Positions 31,705-43,615 of a stretch of DNA of 64,000 bases are shown here, one piece after another (the first letter of the stretch is position 1; every line of letters starts with the position of its first letter). The stretch lies in contig JBCNJP010000025.1 of NCBI GenBank assembly GCA_039602395.1, forward strand, positions 57,200,555-57,264,554, read 5' to 3'. Origin of the DNA: Deinandra increscens subsp. villosa (lineage: Eukaryota; Streptophyta; Magnoliopsida; Asterales; Asteraceae). The notes beneath the pieces were generated by a model that was not told where the DNA came from, did no database searches, and saw only the letters and a list, made by a program, of their open reading frames with translations. The position numbers and the translations under genes are program-made.

Positions 31705-33560
31705 TCCCCACACTTAAGCCTTTTCTTGCCCTCAAGCAATCCCAGAAAATAGCCGCCGTTCATCGTTCTGATTTCTGCCTTCTACTTGTTTGTGGGCCAA
31801 TCCCTTAACTAAAACCCTGTCCTCCAATTATCTTTATTATTATCCGATGGATTGCTTTATTGAAGCATTTACAGGGGATAGAAGTACCTACTGCAAAGTT
31901 TAGATTTATACAACTGTGTACACCTCACAAGGGATCACTCGACAATCAGGTTAGTATATGTACATCACTCATACTAAGGTAGAATCAAGCAAGGGTCATA
32001 GACTTGTGAAGGGATCAATCCGCCACAGATCTCGCCGAAATCCATGTTGTCATCATGAGGGCTTACGGGTTTATGAAGGTAGGCTAAGCTAAAGGGTTTG
32101 GAAGTTGGTGTGAAAAGGGCGAAAAGTTTGTAAAATTATGTTTCTTTTAGAAAGTTCAAAGTTTTTCGTGACCAGAGATAGTGACTACAGAGAGTTTTTT
32201 TTTTTAAGAAAATAGCATACTAGCGTAGATATTTCCTTGACTTGGGCGTATTTCTGCAGCAATTTTCCGTCCAGCTAATATCGTATTCCGGTGATAAGGC
32301 GGTCACTTTTTTCTGGAAAACTTTTGAAAACTTTGCTTTACGAAAAATAAAGGGGGTATATAGGTTGCGTGAGATAGCTTGTGGTTTGCAAAGCTTGGTG
32401 CGAAAAAGTACCAAAAAGTTTGGTGTAAAAAGAAAAAGGCTGTAAAGGGGGTAGATTGCGGGTTAAGAAATGAAAGGTTTAGGCTCAAAGGGGTTAACTA
32501 GGGGATTTTTTTGGTTGAATTTTTTTTTTAAAAGAGAAAATGGGTTTAAACCTAGGGGCCTCAATCATCTGATGACATGTATTCCGACTTTGTCCATCTT
32601 GGACTGTATACCCTTACCAAGTTCTGGCTTGAATGACTTACCTGGTTTCTCACTATTTTGTCTGGGTTGAGCGAGTTAGGTATTTACTGGGGTTAGGCTC
32701 AAAACACTCATTGAAATTTTGGGAAAAGGGTTTTGAGTAGTAGTTGTATAGCAATAAACTTTGGTTCGGTTTGCTATTCCGAAATGCTTTAATAATTGTT
32801 GCCATGTGGTAAAAATCTCTTGGTTTGGAAAACATAATTTTTTCAGGTGATTTTGGTCCAGAATAGGTTTTATTGGCTTTTTCAGAAGACAAAGTTTGGC
32901 ATATTTTTGAAAAAAAAATCCGGGCATAGCAAAACTTCAGTGTTGCGTAGTTCTAGCGAACGTTGATAATCCCGTCCACACACTTAAATTGCACATTGCC
33001 CTCAATGTGCTTTTTTGCACAAACAAAGCAAAATGTGATTCAACTAATTTAAGGGTAAGAAAATTGTCACCGAATTCCATGCGTCTCTCTTCTAAGGTTA
33101 CAACACCTTGCCGAAACTCCTGACCTTTGCTTGCTTTCTTGTTGTCTTCCTTATTCAATACCTACAACACTAAATTAAACTATAAAATACTTATACAGGA
33201 GATCCGGTAAATCTGCCCGCGTCTCAGCAGAAGTATCTTCTGCTGGTCTAAGCTCAGAGTTACACTAGGCGAACCTTGATCTCCAGTACGAGTAACTACT
33301 AGTACTAAAAAGTAAAAACTACACTAATCCTAAGCTAATATAGATATCAAAAGCTGAATTAGGAAGTAAGGAAAGGGCGAAATTCTGACCGTCCTGAAGA
33401 TATGTTCCTTGAGCCTGTCCTGTTCTTCTTTTTTTTACTTTAGACTTTCCATGGTAAGCCGTCATGGCGCGCCACGTTTATTGTATGGGTCTAATGGCTG
33501 GACCCGTAGTCTTGGTCTAAAAGAAGGATGGTGGAGGAGAGGCTTCCTCCATTCATTGAT
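31705..33560 (-). other. Athila-type 3' internal region and polypurine tract
   Basis: GTGTGGGGA next to the LTR start (31705-31713, minus strand), preceded by TTGAGGGCAAGAAAAGGC, matches the usual Athila/Tat 3' junction. The remaining ~1.8 kb shows no coding motif. Short ORFs at 32220-33158 were examined and rejected. Confidence 0.65.
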
Positions 33561-33569
33561 ATGCAAATG

Positions 33570-34200
33570 ATAGACCTGACTCGATGTTGTCAACCACCTA
33601 TAAGGTACTGTCTAGCTTCTTACCCACGTTGAAAGTTGCTTCCTTGTCACCAAATTTGATCGTTAGAGTGCCGCTGCTTATGTCTACCACTGCTTGCATT
33701 GTTGCGAGGAATGGTCATCTGAGGATAAGTGGTACCTCCTTATCTTCTTCCATATCCAACATGACGAAGTCGGCAGGATAAACGAACTCTCCAATTTGAA
33801 CTAAGAGGTTCTCAGCGATACCTGAAGGATACTTGACCGATATGTCTGCTAGCTGGATTCTCATCCTTGTGGGAGTGGGTTTTGTGAGGTTTAACTTGTT
33901 GAACATGGAGGAAGGAATAAGGTTTATGCTGGCCCCCAGATCAGCAAGTGCATTTGAGACCTCAATATTTCCTAATACATAAGGTAGTGTGAAGCTACCA
34001 GGGTCTAGTTGCTTTCGGGGAATGGTGTTTGAAAGAATGGCGGAGCATTCTTCCCCTAGGCTGATGGAGTTGAGTTCTGCTATTTTGCACTTGTTGGTCA
34101 AGAAGTCTTTTATGTATTTTGTGTACTTTGGCATCTACGAAAGAACTTTAACAAAAGGCAAGTTAATATGTAACTGTTTTAGAAGGCTCGCGAGTTTACC
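33570..34200 (-). pseudogene. Athila-type aspartic protease remnant
   Basis: The 139-codon ORF 33715-34134 begins MPKYTKYIKDFLTNK and carries ALADLGASINLIP, with the retropepsin D-L-G-A at residues 65-68. The Athila protease normally cleaves the Gag-Pol polyprotein in the particle. Upstream, QFGKLASLLKQLHIN (about 34145-34195) is the expected linker but lies in another frame with a stop before MPKY. Downstream, a TGA at 33715 interrupts RPFLATMQAVVDI. The active-site motif is intact, but flanking frameshifts and stops, and the missing pol, make it dead. Confidence 0.75.
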
Positions 34201-34929
34201 AAACTGTTCCTCGTTTTTTGGCTTTGTCTAGCCTGCTGGGGTAAGGAACCTTTGGGTTTTTCATGACTTCTTCCACTGTTACAGGGACAGATGTATTAGT
34301 TTGTTTTCGAGAAGGTGGGACTTGTTTTGTTGGGCTCGAAGCAGCTTCCTCGGGTCCAACCATTCGGCTACGGAGTGTTATTGCGTTTGGCTGTCTTGGT
34401 AGGAGGGAAATACTTGTAAAGGAACTTCTGGAGAAGCTCGTCCCAAGTTGTGATGGAACCATTAGGAAGACTGTTCAGCCATGTTTTCGCACGGTCCTTG
34501 AGTGAGAAAGGAAACATGCGAAGTCGAACGGCATCATTGGTTGCTCCGTTTGACTTGAGTGTTTTGCAAACTTCTAGGAAGTTTGTGATGTGAGAGTGAG
34601 GATCTTCATCGGGAAAACCGTGAAAAGTAGCGGATTTTTGGAGCATCTACACCAACTGGGGTCGAATTTCGAAGTTGCTAGCATCGACACCGGGGAGCGA
34701 TAGCTGCACAAAAATTGACTGCGTTTGGCCTTAAATAATCCATGACAGTCCGCTCGAGAGCCATTTTGATTGGCTTGCGATTGTTTTTAACAACAGTTTT
34801 GGAACGAGATCGGAGTCTGCTGTGTAGGAATCTTTCTGGTTCAGGGAGTGGTTCTACTACGTCTGGTTGTTGTATTTTCATACACCACCTAAGCACACAA
34901 AGATAAACAAAAAAATCAGTAGTAACCAA
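34196..34929 (-). pseudogene. Athila-type gag remnant
   Basis: Three frames together carry the gag layout. An N-terminal basic piece (34678-34929) comes first. The core is 34368-34646 with FPDEDPHSHITNFLEVCKTL, RLRMFPFSLKDRAKTWL and ITTWDELLQKFLYKYFPP. A C-terminal piece (34196-34462) has NAITLRSR and PKVPYPSRLDKAKK, normally far downstream. Gag forms the particle shell and binds RNA. The core runs straight into the C-terminal piece near 34385, so roughly the gag C-terminal third is deleted. A stop at about 34647 and at least two frameshifts add to this. Confidence 0.8.
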
Positions 34930-35165
34930 AGTAGGATAATACGGAAAAGGGAAAATCAGTCTAAGCGGTGTGTGATCAGGACACTACCTAGTGCTGATGT
35001 ACATTCTATAAAAAGAAAGAAAATTAAAGTTTTGAAAATTTCCAAAACGGTACCAAGTGGTAGAGATCTAGATTTTCAAGAAAATAAGTTGAAGGAAAAA
35101 TTTTGGTACAATATACAAAGATCAGGCCGCCAACTCGGATTTTTTCCAAAATCCTCGTCTTGTGT

Positions 35166-35182
35166 CCCTGGAAACGGCGCCA
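35166..35182 (-). other. Athila-type primer-binding site
   Basis: The minus strand reads TGGCGCCGTTTCCAGGG, seven bases inside the right LTR. This is close to the Asp-tRNA complement TGGCGCCGTTGCC used by Athila/Tat elements. Confidence 0.85.
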
Positions 35183-35189
35183 AAAAGCT

Positions 35190-36807
35190 TGGTGTGATGT
35201 GGTGTATATATAAAATATAGCATTATTTTCTGACACCTTTCTAACAATTGAAGCTTATAAATTTATAAAACCTGATTTATCAAAAACTACTATTTCACCA
35301 CATTCACGGGCAAGTGCACCCACCGTGGACAGTATAATAGTGGTAAGTTGAATCGGGGTCAATCAAAGACACAAAGGAAAATGAGGGCTTTTAATACTTC
35401 ATCGTTGTTGACGTCTAACCTAAGCACTCTTCAAGTGAAGAAATTAGTACAATAATATAAAAATAATGAAATAAAATATCTATTCTAAAATGGCGTGTCT
35501 TGATCAACTCGGTCACAGATAATATCATTTGGGGGACTTATCCGTGGTGAAGTTGGTACTCTGGTTTTTATATCTTTTCCTTAAGATTGATTACTAGCAG
35601 AAAGTCGACCGCCTTTCGGCCCACCTGGTCAACCACCATCCAACTGCTAATCGTCTGCGAGGAGTACGAATGCCGAGGGAAGGTGCTGCTAGTTATCAAA
35701 TGAAGTGGTCTAATGCCAGTTAGTCGTAGGGCCCCTTGGTCAGGCAACCGTTACGCTCGACACGCCGTCATGAACTAGCAGGGGAACAACCCTGCGTGCC
35801 GAATTATTTTATTATTAAAATGATTTTTTAAAGGGACTAAGGCCCGTTTCTTCCGTACACCACTTTCGCGTATGTATGTCCGGCGTAACCAGAGCCAAGT
35901 TCACAAACACGTACCTCCCGGCTTCCGTGAAGTGACAAAATATTACCAACCCCTATTCCCAACCAAATACTTCCAGCCCGCGCTTGCGTGGTCAGCCGAG
36001 TTTACTTACATAGACATAAGGACCTCGAACGTACCATGTAGCATGGGGCGCGGGTCACCTTTCGGACCATGCATCGTCCCCGACCGGGTGTCACAAGTCC
36101 GGCCTTTGGGATTTCGACTCCCCAAATGGTCTGTGATACGTGAAGCACGCTTGTTTCAGAAAATCAGTAATACACTTTCAATAAAAAGAGTTTTTATAAA
36201 GTCATTGGACACACCTTAGAGAAAGTTTATAAAAACAGTTTACCAACCCACCAAAGATCCGTTTATTCCAAAACGAGTGTAAGAATTTGACTAACACTTG
36301 AAAGATTGAGGTTGAGAAGTGTTAGCATAAAGATGTGCTTAATAGATAATGAAAGATTCATAGACAAATAACAATTCATTATCACCATAAATTAAAGTTC
36401 TTACAATCTTTTACAAGTGGATCAAGAACACTAAAGCGAATGGCTCACAACCGAAAATATGGAAACTAATGGAAGAGAAGGGGAGAAAGTGAGCAAGGAG
36501 GAATGAAGTCGAATCCTCCTATTTACAGGCTAGCCGAAGTGAAGCACGACCCGTGCCTGGCTGGGAACAGGGTGTGTGTGTCAGGCAGCACGGGTCGTGC
36601 GGCTTGGAGCACGGGGCGTGCCATCTTAGAGTCGTCAGTTTTTCGGCAAGCTTTTCAGTGGCACGGGGTGTGTTTCGTCAGGCACGGGGCGTGTCAAATC
36701 AGAGGTTCCTGCCATGATGTCAGTGGCACGGGGCGTGCTTGAGAGGACAAGGGTTGTGCCATGTCAGAGGCATGGGGCGTGTGATGCAGACTGGTTCAGA
36801 GGCACGG
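35190..36807 (-). repeat. Athila-type right (5') LTR, truncated
   Basis: Matches 29829-31446 of the left LTR and then stops. The last 258 bp (element 5' end of U3) are missing at the junction with X. Its TATA box has decayed to CTGTAAATAG (36519-36529), and the palindrome array is partly degraded. Confidence 0.85.
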
Positions 36808-37343
36808 TAGTGTTGAGTGTTGACACAATAATGAGAATCAAGAACATGAATATATTGAAGAACATGATAAACAAAGTGATCGTAGGATTATATTGATAAA
36901 CAAATGATTATAATTACCTACCCCACTCATAATCCGGACTCAAGAACAACGATGTTCTTGAGCCCTAGACTCAAGAACAAGAATGTTCTTGAGCCCTTGC
37001 AACTTCAAAGACTATGAAATACTCTCTAGACTCTCATCAGAGCACTTTGTGCATCTGTATGTTTTTTGTGTGTTTGTATTGTGTGTATTATATCCTCCAG
37101 GGCATATTACATTATATATAAAAACAAGAATGGAAAACTAGTAAATACATGTGGACTAGTGGACAATAATATAACAAATAATAATGTCGCATGTGCCAAT
37201 CTTCATTTGTAAGAGTCTTCGGGTCTTTATGACCTTCACCGTGTTCCACAACGGTAGGATGACTAATAATAAGTGGCTCGTTGAATAAATCACATCTAAC
37301 TAAATCAATCGGTATTGGAAGTTAGCGAATTTAGTTCCCAACA
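36805..37343 (-). repeat. X left (3') LTR, truncated
   Basis: Aligns with 52066-52591. It ends CCCAACA at 37343 beside the polypurine tract CCAAATAGGGGGAGAC (37344-37359, minus strand). Confidence 0.85.
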
Positions 37344-38046
37344 GTCTCCCCCTATTTGGTAGATGGCATATTCAAACACTTTGTGACATTTGGATGATGT
37401 ACCCATCTTCAGGTTGAGATGTCTTCAAGGATTCAATCTACTTGAGAAATCAATAATTGTTGAATGATAGTTCAATCAAATTGAATGTACCTACTAGAAT
37501 ATCAAACCAAAATGTTTTTCAAACAAATAAACCACTTCACTTCAATTGACTAACCTTACCTTTGTTTTTACAATCTTCGTGGCTCAAGGACGCTTCAAAT
37601 ATTAGTATTCGTTTGCTATAATCATGGTGCACAAAGTCTCATCATATTCTCCCCCCCCCCCCCCTAGACTTTTACAACCGATAACAAAGAAAACAGAACT
37701 TCTAATTTGGAATTTTTCAGATAGAATAGAAAGTTCCTCCGGACAATATCATTAACTGGGAAAAATTTAATGAAATTCGTCATGCAATTCCCAAATAGAA
37801 ATGTGTTACCTTTTTCACCTATTTCTGAATTGGTGGCAATAATCGAGTCGAATTTATGAATAAAAATTCTGAACAGAGGCTTTAACTAGAACAAAACCCG
37901 TTGTCACATTTCTTGAATCAGACATCAAACGTTAAACATCTCTGAGCAGAATAATGTTAATCAAACCCCATCTTGGTTAAGAATCCAATAGGTATCAATA
38001 ACTTTAATAACTAGCTTCACCTTACTCCAAAACTCATTAAAAGAAA
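37344..38046 (-). other. X interior, 3' end
   Basis: Non-coding. A run of 14 C (37651-37664) sits where Y has only six (56358-56363), inside otherwise similar sequence (CTAGACTTTT). Confidence 0.7.
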
Positions 38047-38676
38047 TGTTGGAACAAAAATCTTGGTGACTGACGCCATCAAATCTATTTACCGAAGCAT
38101 TCGACTGAAGAATCCATGTGAATCGATTTAGAGACTGAGTTGTGATGATCGAGGCTTGCGAGATTGGACCGAAGACCGTTTTCTGGAAAAGTCAACCGTT
38201 CGGGTCAACGGTCAACGTAAAAGTCAACGGAAGATCGGTTCGAGCGAGTCAAGCTTCGGATTAATTTAATCAGCTTTGATTTAATTAACAGTTTATGTTA
38301 TTTATCTTTACTTGTAATTTTCAGTTATGTTATGTTTTTCTGTTGTCAGTCACCCTCACTATATATAGTGAGGGTGCCCATTACAAGTAAAGGAGTCTCC
38401 GAATGGGGAGATGATGAATTTCTTGTAGAGTGTGAAATTTCCATTCTAGAGAGAGAGTGAGTCATGGATTTTCTAGAGAGAGATTGTGTGTTCTTCATGA
38501 TTTCTTGTAACTAATCATTCGGTTATATGAAATCATTCGATATGTTCTTCATCTTTCTTGTTTATGATTATTCATGATTCATCATCATCATCTTCTTCAT
38601 TTGTTTTTGAGTTTTTCTCATCCGAACATGTTCTTGCTCAAGATCGAGATTCTCGTAGTGAAAATCGGTCCTAACA
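38047..38676 (+). repeat. E3 left (5') LTR
   Basis: 630 bp. The promoter box TATATATAG sits at the centre of a perfect 26-bp palindrome (38351-38376). A GAGAGAGA leader follows and the LTR ends at the PBS. Confidence 0.93.
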
Positions 38677-38678
38677 AA

Positions 38679-38690
38679 TGGTATCAGAGC
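38679..38690 (+). other. E3 primer-binding site
   Basis: TGGTATCAGAGC, perfect initiator Met-tRNA complement, two bases after the LTR. Confidence 0.9.
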
Positions 38691-39367
38691 GGGTACCGAT
38701 CAGATTCATCTCACCGTGAATCTGGTCACTCGAATCTGAGATTTTGAGCTTGAATGGTGAAGATGAGAAAACTTATTTTTTAGAGACTTTTTTTCTATTT
38801 TTTCTTCATTTCTGGATGGATTCTGATGATATGGATGATGGATTCATGTTTGGGAGTTCATTTAGATGTTATTTCATCTTTTACATGTTCAAATCTGTGG
38901 AGAAATTGAAGATCCGAGCTCATTTTTCGTAACTTTTGGGGTTTTCCCGTATTTGGGGTTTTTTGAAGATTTTGGAGCTTGATTCTTCATTTTCTGGGCG
39001 ATTCTTCATGTTTTTGGATGATATGAGGTATGATTCTCAGTGGAAAACGCGTTCCCGATCCATTGGAAGCATCCGTTTTGTCTGAATCTCAACCGTTTGG
39101 GCAGATCTGGAAAAACACACACTGACGGTGTAAGTGTGTGTTCTTCGTGTTCTTGAAGATTTGGAGATTTTGAAGGTTGAATCGATTGGTTTTTGCTGCT
39201 GTTTTGGATGAGTGAGTGGCCATAACACGTTCTACAACAGATTTGTGACAAGAATCGTTCGTTTCCATTCATTCTCGAGACTGATTCAAGGATCGAAGAG
39301 GTATGTTCATCATGGTGTTCATCATTTTTTTTTCCAGAAAGTTCATCAGATCTTGAAGATTTGCAGA

Positions 39368-39560
39368 TGCTCTTAGCGAACTTCCTCAGTTCTTAGCGAA
39401 CTTGACGTCGTTAGCAGACTTCTTCATGCTTTAGCGAACTTCTTAGTTTTTAGCGGACTTGAAGCTTGCCTTAGCGGACTTGGTCCTTAGCGAACTTCTC
39501 TGTATGCTTTAGCGGACTTCTGGAAAGCTTAGCGTACTTGTTTCGTTAGCGAACTTGTTT
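39368..39560 (+). repeat. TTAGCGAACTT array in E3
   Basis: About ten copies of TTAGCGAACTT(C) or TTAGCGGACTT at 15-25-bp intervals (for example 39374, 39397, 39430). It lies about 0.7 kb after the PBS. Reading frames are not conserved across it. Confidence 0.85.
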
Positions 39561-39769
39561 ACTGGGTCTTCGCTCGAGTTCGTTTTAGAAGATTTTGAAC
39601 GTACAGGCTTGTAGAGCATGAAGCTACGAGTCTAACGGTATAAAATTCAAAGATTTTCGTTGAGAATCATGGGAGATATGGCAAGTATACGTTTTTCCGG
39701 TGGGTTTCGCGATTTTCCGGCATGTGATTAGGGTTTCGGTCGTTCGAGAGGTTGAGGATGACAGACTGT

Positions 39770-40345
39770 GACGTGGCCTTCCCCGATTGGCTACAAGGGA
39801 ATGTTTGTTATTGCAATCTCTCTCCTTTGTCGAATTCTGATTGGTAGCTGGAGAGTTTGTGGGCCAGGGTCAAACAAAGGATCCGTTGGATGTGTATACG
39901 CTGCTGCCATTTCATTGGTTGGATTCATCTCGTGGGACCAGGCTGATATAAAGAATTCAATTGAAGTTTTATTGCTGTTAGATTTCTATTGGTTGAGACA
40001 GAATTCGGTGGGACCAGCTTCTTAAAAGGAGCCGTTAACCCCATCTTCTTGTCTCCCTCTGATTGGTGCTGAGAAACGGTGGGACCCCAGCTGTCTCTAA
40101 AGAGACGTTGAAGACAGCAGGCGTGCCTCCATCTGATTGGCTGGCGCCTATTTCACTCGGATCCAGATCTGCACCGTTGAATTTCTTTAAATCTCTAGCC
40201 GTCGGATCATAAAGTGTGCTTTCTGCTGCTGAAATTTTATTGGCCAGCCGCCAATAACTTGGATCAAGCTTTACAACCATCGGATCCTCATCATTTCAGC
40301 CGTTGGATCAGATTTGAGGCTCCATTTTCATTGGCTCATTTTTAT
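39770..40345 (+). repeat. ATTGG...GTGGGACC array in E3
   Basis: At least seven ATTGG (inverted CCAAT) motifs recur. Four of them are followed about 20-25 bases later by GTGGG(A/C)C, as at 39841, 39914, 39989 and 40061. CCGTTGGAT-like text punctuates the array. Confidence 0.7.
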
Positions 40346-41256
40346 TGACATGGATTATGGTCTTTTTGAAGATTTAATTACTACTAATTTATTTTTCAAC
40401 ATTTTCGTTAAATGCGGGTATTTTCTTATTAGTTTCTCAACGAGACTTACGAGATGAAGCCGCGACGGAATTTCAGAAAATTTATTGGTCACGGATTTAT
40501 TTCATTTTATTGGGGTTCTCGTTTATTGACGTCGCGCGCAACGTTTGCTATCGATCACTGACGGGTTAGCTTTATTATCCGGTTAATTACTCAGCTTTCT
40601 CGTTATATCTCACGGTTTTATTTTTTAGTGGATGCAGCGCGGATGTCAACTAACCGGATTAACTGGAATCTCAGTTAATATTGGAATTTATCCGATTAAA
40701 TCTCTCGGATGACCGTTTATTGAAGAAAATTAACAGTTTATTTAATTTTCGCATCCAACCTCAGTCACGCAGATTATTCACAACTGTCAGCATCCGGCTT
40801 CCGGTTTTTCGCAAGATTGTCCGATTTCAAGATTTTTTATCCGGTTTCTCTAGGCAACCGATCGCGACGGTTCGACTCTCCGCATCTCATTTTTACGCTT
40901 CCGACTTGATGTTTTTGGAGAGATTTAGAGAAATAGGGGGAATTATTATGAATTTGGATATCGGGTCGATTATTCGGAGTTAGAGCATGTTCGATGTTTT
41001 ACTGGTTTATCTGATTCAGTCTGTTGCGGTTTGGACTCCGAGATGTAGTATTTTCTCAGTATTGTACCCGACCGTGTGAACCGAGTGAGCGGAACACTTG
41101 GCTCTCGACTGGAGCAACGAGAACAGAAGAAGCTTATTCAGAGGAGGAATTTCTACACCAGATTGTCTCCGGTTTATCAGTTTCTCATTGAAGATGTACG
41201 ACAGAGCGATTCTTCAGCAGTTGAACAGATTTGAAAGCATCAGTCAAGGGGGAAAT
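40346..41256 (+). other. E3 interior, 3' part, and polypurine tract
   Basis: No coding motif. CCGGTTTAT/TCGG-type text recurs. The 100-codon ORF 40681-40983 and the ORF at 41098-41283 have no domain. AAGGGGGAAAT precedes the LTR. Confidence 0.7.
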
Positions 41257-41886
41257 TGTTGGAACAAAAATCTTGGTGACTGACGCCATCAAATCTGTTT
41301 ACCGAAGCATTCGACTGAAGAATCCATGTGAATCGATTTAGAGACTGAGTTGTGATGATCGAGGCTTGCGAGATTGGACCGAAGACCGTTTTCTGGAAAA
41401 GTCAACCGTTCGGGTCAACGGTCAACGTAAAAGTCAACGGAAGATCGGTTCGAGCGAGTCAAGCTTCGGATTAATTTAATCAGCTTTGATTTAATTAACA
41501 GTTTATGTTATTTATCTTTACTTGTAATTTTCAGTTATGTTATGTTTTTCTGTTGTCAGTCACTCTCACTATATATAGTGAGGGTGCCCATTACAAGTAA
41601 AGGAGTCTCCGAATGGGGAGATGATGAATTTCTTGTAGAGTGTGAAATTTCCATTCTAGAGAGAGAGTGAGTCATGGATTTTCTAGAGAGAGATTGTGTG
41701 TTCTTCATGATTTCTTGTAACTAATCATTCGGTTATATGAAATCATTCGATATGTTCTTCATCTTTCTTGTTTATGATTATTCATGATTCATCATCATCA
41801 TCTTCTTCATTTGTTTTTGAGTTTTTCTCATCCGAACATGTTCTTGCTCAAGATCGAGATTCTCGTAGTGAAAATCGGTCCTAACA
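41257..41886 (+). repeat. E3 right (3') LTR
   Basis: 630 bp. One substitution (41563, T for C) breaks the perfection of the TATA palindrome seen in the left copy. Confidence 0.93.
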
Positions 41887-41891
41887 AGAAA

Positions 41892-42671
41892 AAATTCAAA
41901 GTAATGACAGGATGCTTTAATATAGTAACGACCTGACCAAGGTTTGTTGAAAAAGTATTGAAAAACAAGCTTCATCCATGAACTAATATAGAGCAGAACC
42001 CGATGACCCCATTTTCTAAACCCTAACCCGGTAGTAATATACTGACCTGAGTTAGAGCAACAGTGATCTACCGGTGGCCTGAGACAAATTTCGGCGACCA
42101 AGAGTGAGGAAAAAGGCTTGAACAACACCATTTCCGGCGGTCTGAACTTGGTCAGATGCAACACCGGTGACTCAAAATGTGAACAGAACTTCAATCATGG
42201 CTTCTCAAGTGGTCTGAGCATTACCGACAAGGTGTTTCAGAACTGAGATTTCTTCCGAGGTAAGAGGGTTCAACCGAGATAAGTTATCACAGGTTGAAAG
42301 TTCATCCGGGTAGTTATCTTCGAAAATTTTAGTTACCTCGGAACTGCATACTTACCTCGGGTTAGTTATTCCAGCTAGATTATCTCGGTAGCATTTACCT
42401 CAGACCTAGTTTACTCTGGTTTGCTTGATAAGTCATCTCGGACGTCCGGTTACCTCGATCAGCCAGTTACGTTGGGTGGCCACAAAAAAGCTTCATCGTA
42501 ATGACCGGCGACTAGAACTTAAACATGATCAAACCCGTCTGAACAGAAGAATTGATGACACCCACTCAGAAATTTTTTAACAGGAGTTGAAACTGACCAA
42601 TTTTCTTAATAGAATAGTGCTCCGGCAACTTAGATAATAAGTTCGGGCAGCCTGAATCTTGAAGAGGAGAG
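41892..42671 (-). repeat. X interior with GTTACCTCGG array, first part
   Basis: From about 42230 to 42480 the motif (A/G)GTTA(C/T)CTCGG recurs every 15-30 bp. The array is interrupted by the copia insertion and resumes at about 49740. The ORF 41778-42194 crosses the E3 boundary and is chance. Confidence 0.75.
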
Positions 42672-43615
42672 TGTATGCCACGGTACTGGGAAATAACAGC
42701 GAACTTGTAAACAGAAATAATAACAATATTATTTTTATTGAATGAGAACAATACTATTACACTACAGAAAGGGTAGAAGCATAAAAATGAAATGAATGCA
42801 GAAAACAGAAAATAAATAACAGCAAACGAAGCCAGAGCTCGTGTTGAACACGATTTCCTTAAAACAGATTTCGGTTTGTTTCCCAGGATACGATGGCTGA
42901 ATCAACGTATTGCTGGAGTTTTACTTGCCTGAGATCGCAGAGAGAGAGTCGAGTTCGAGAAGAGCGAGAAGAGGAGAATCATTTTCTGTGTGTCTTTTCT
43001 GTCCGCCATCGATGGGTTTATATAGCCACGAAATGGAGTGTTGTCCAAGACAGCAATCAGCATTAAAACGCATATCAGTTTCCGAAATAACTGATTGCGT
43101 ATTAACTGCACATATCGTTTGGATGGAGTGCTCTTCAGGAACAAATCATTTCCAAAAATAGAGAGCGGGAGGAGCAAAAACCGGTCTGCGCGAACCTGAC
43201 CATTTTCAATTCGCATTCGTGTCCGCAGGATGCGCGAGCGCGCCCAAGATTTTTAACCGGGTTTCTCATTTTTCTGCACCCCCCCTCCCCCGCGCATAGA
43301 TGTTGGAGTATAAAGTGACATTATAATTTGATATCCATCCAAGTTCCTTGGCTTATAAACCACAATTCATTTTGAACCACTTCCAATGTGGGACAAATGG
43401 TTTTTAGCTCAAATATATAGCTTTGTAGACCGCACTTTGAGCATCGATATCTCATTCACCTCTTAATCACTTTGGATGTTTAATATCTCATTGGAAAACC
43501 CTTGTCCTAGGCTATTCAACCATATCAAATAATCCATCTAATTATTATATCTACATATAAATAGTTAGGTCCAAAGTTAGGAAAAAATAGATCTTTTTCC
43601 CTATTTTTTCCAACA
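42672..43615 (-). repeat. Copia copy 1 left (3') LTR
   Basis: 944 bp. GGCTATATAAACCC promoter box on the minus strand near 43013-43026. A C7TC5 tract lies near 43279-43291. Confidence 0.93.

Larger units (their letters stand above)
29829..36807 (-). mobile_element. Athila-type gypsy element, internally deleted and 5'-truncated
   Basis: The left LTR (29829-31704) is complete; the right LTR (35190-36807) lacks its far end. PBS, polypurine tract and protein fragments all lie on the minus strand. The 3.5-kb interior holds decayed gag and protease but no reverse transcriptase, RNase H or integrase. Athila elements are normally 10 kb or more, so most of pol is deleted. The left flank is the MULE TIR. 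The right flank is the deletion junction with element X. Confidence 0.8.
38047..41886 (+). mobile_element. Non-coding LTR retrotransposon E3 (LARD-like)
   Basis: Two 630-bp LTRs (38047-38676 and 41257-41886) differ at only about two or three bases. They begin TGTTGGAAC, end TCCTAACA and are flanked by perfect AGAAA duplications (38042-38046 and 41887-41891). PBS TGGTATCAGAGC is at 38679 and polypurine tract AAGGGGGAAAT before 41257. The 2580-bp interior has no gag or pol motif, only short-motif arrays. Near-identical LTRs indicate a young insertion, so the family has moved recently with borrowed enzymes. Confidence 0.93.

Noticed and set aside
33584..34505. Plus-strand ORFs opposite the Athila gag and protease
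   Set aside because: They are antisense shadows of the recognisable minus-strand retroelement proteins.
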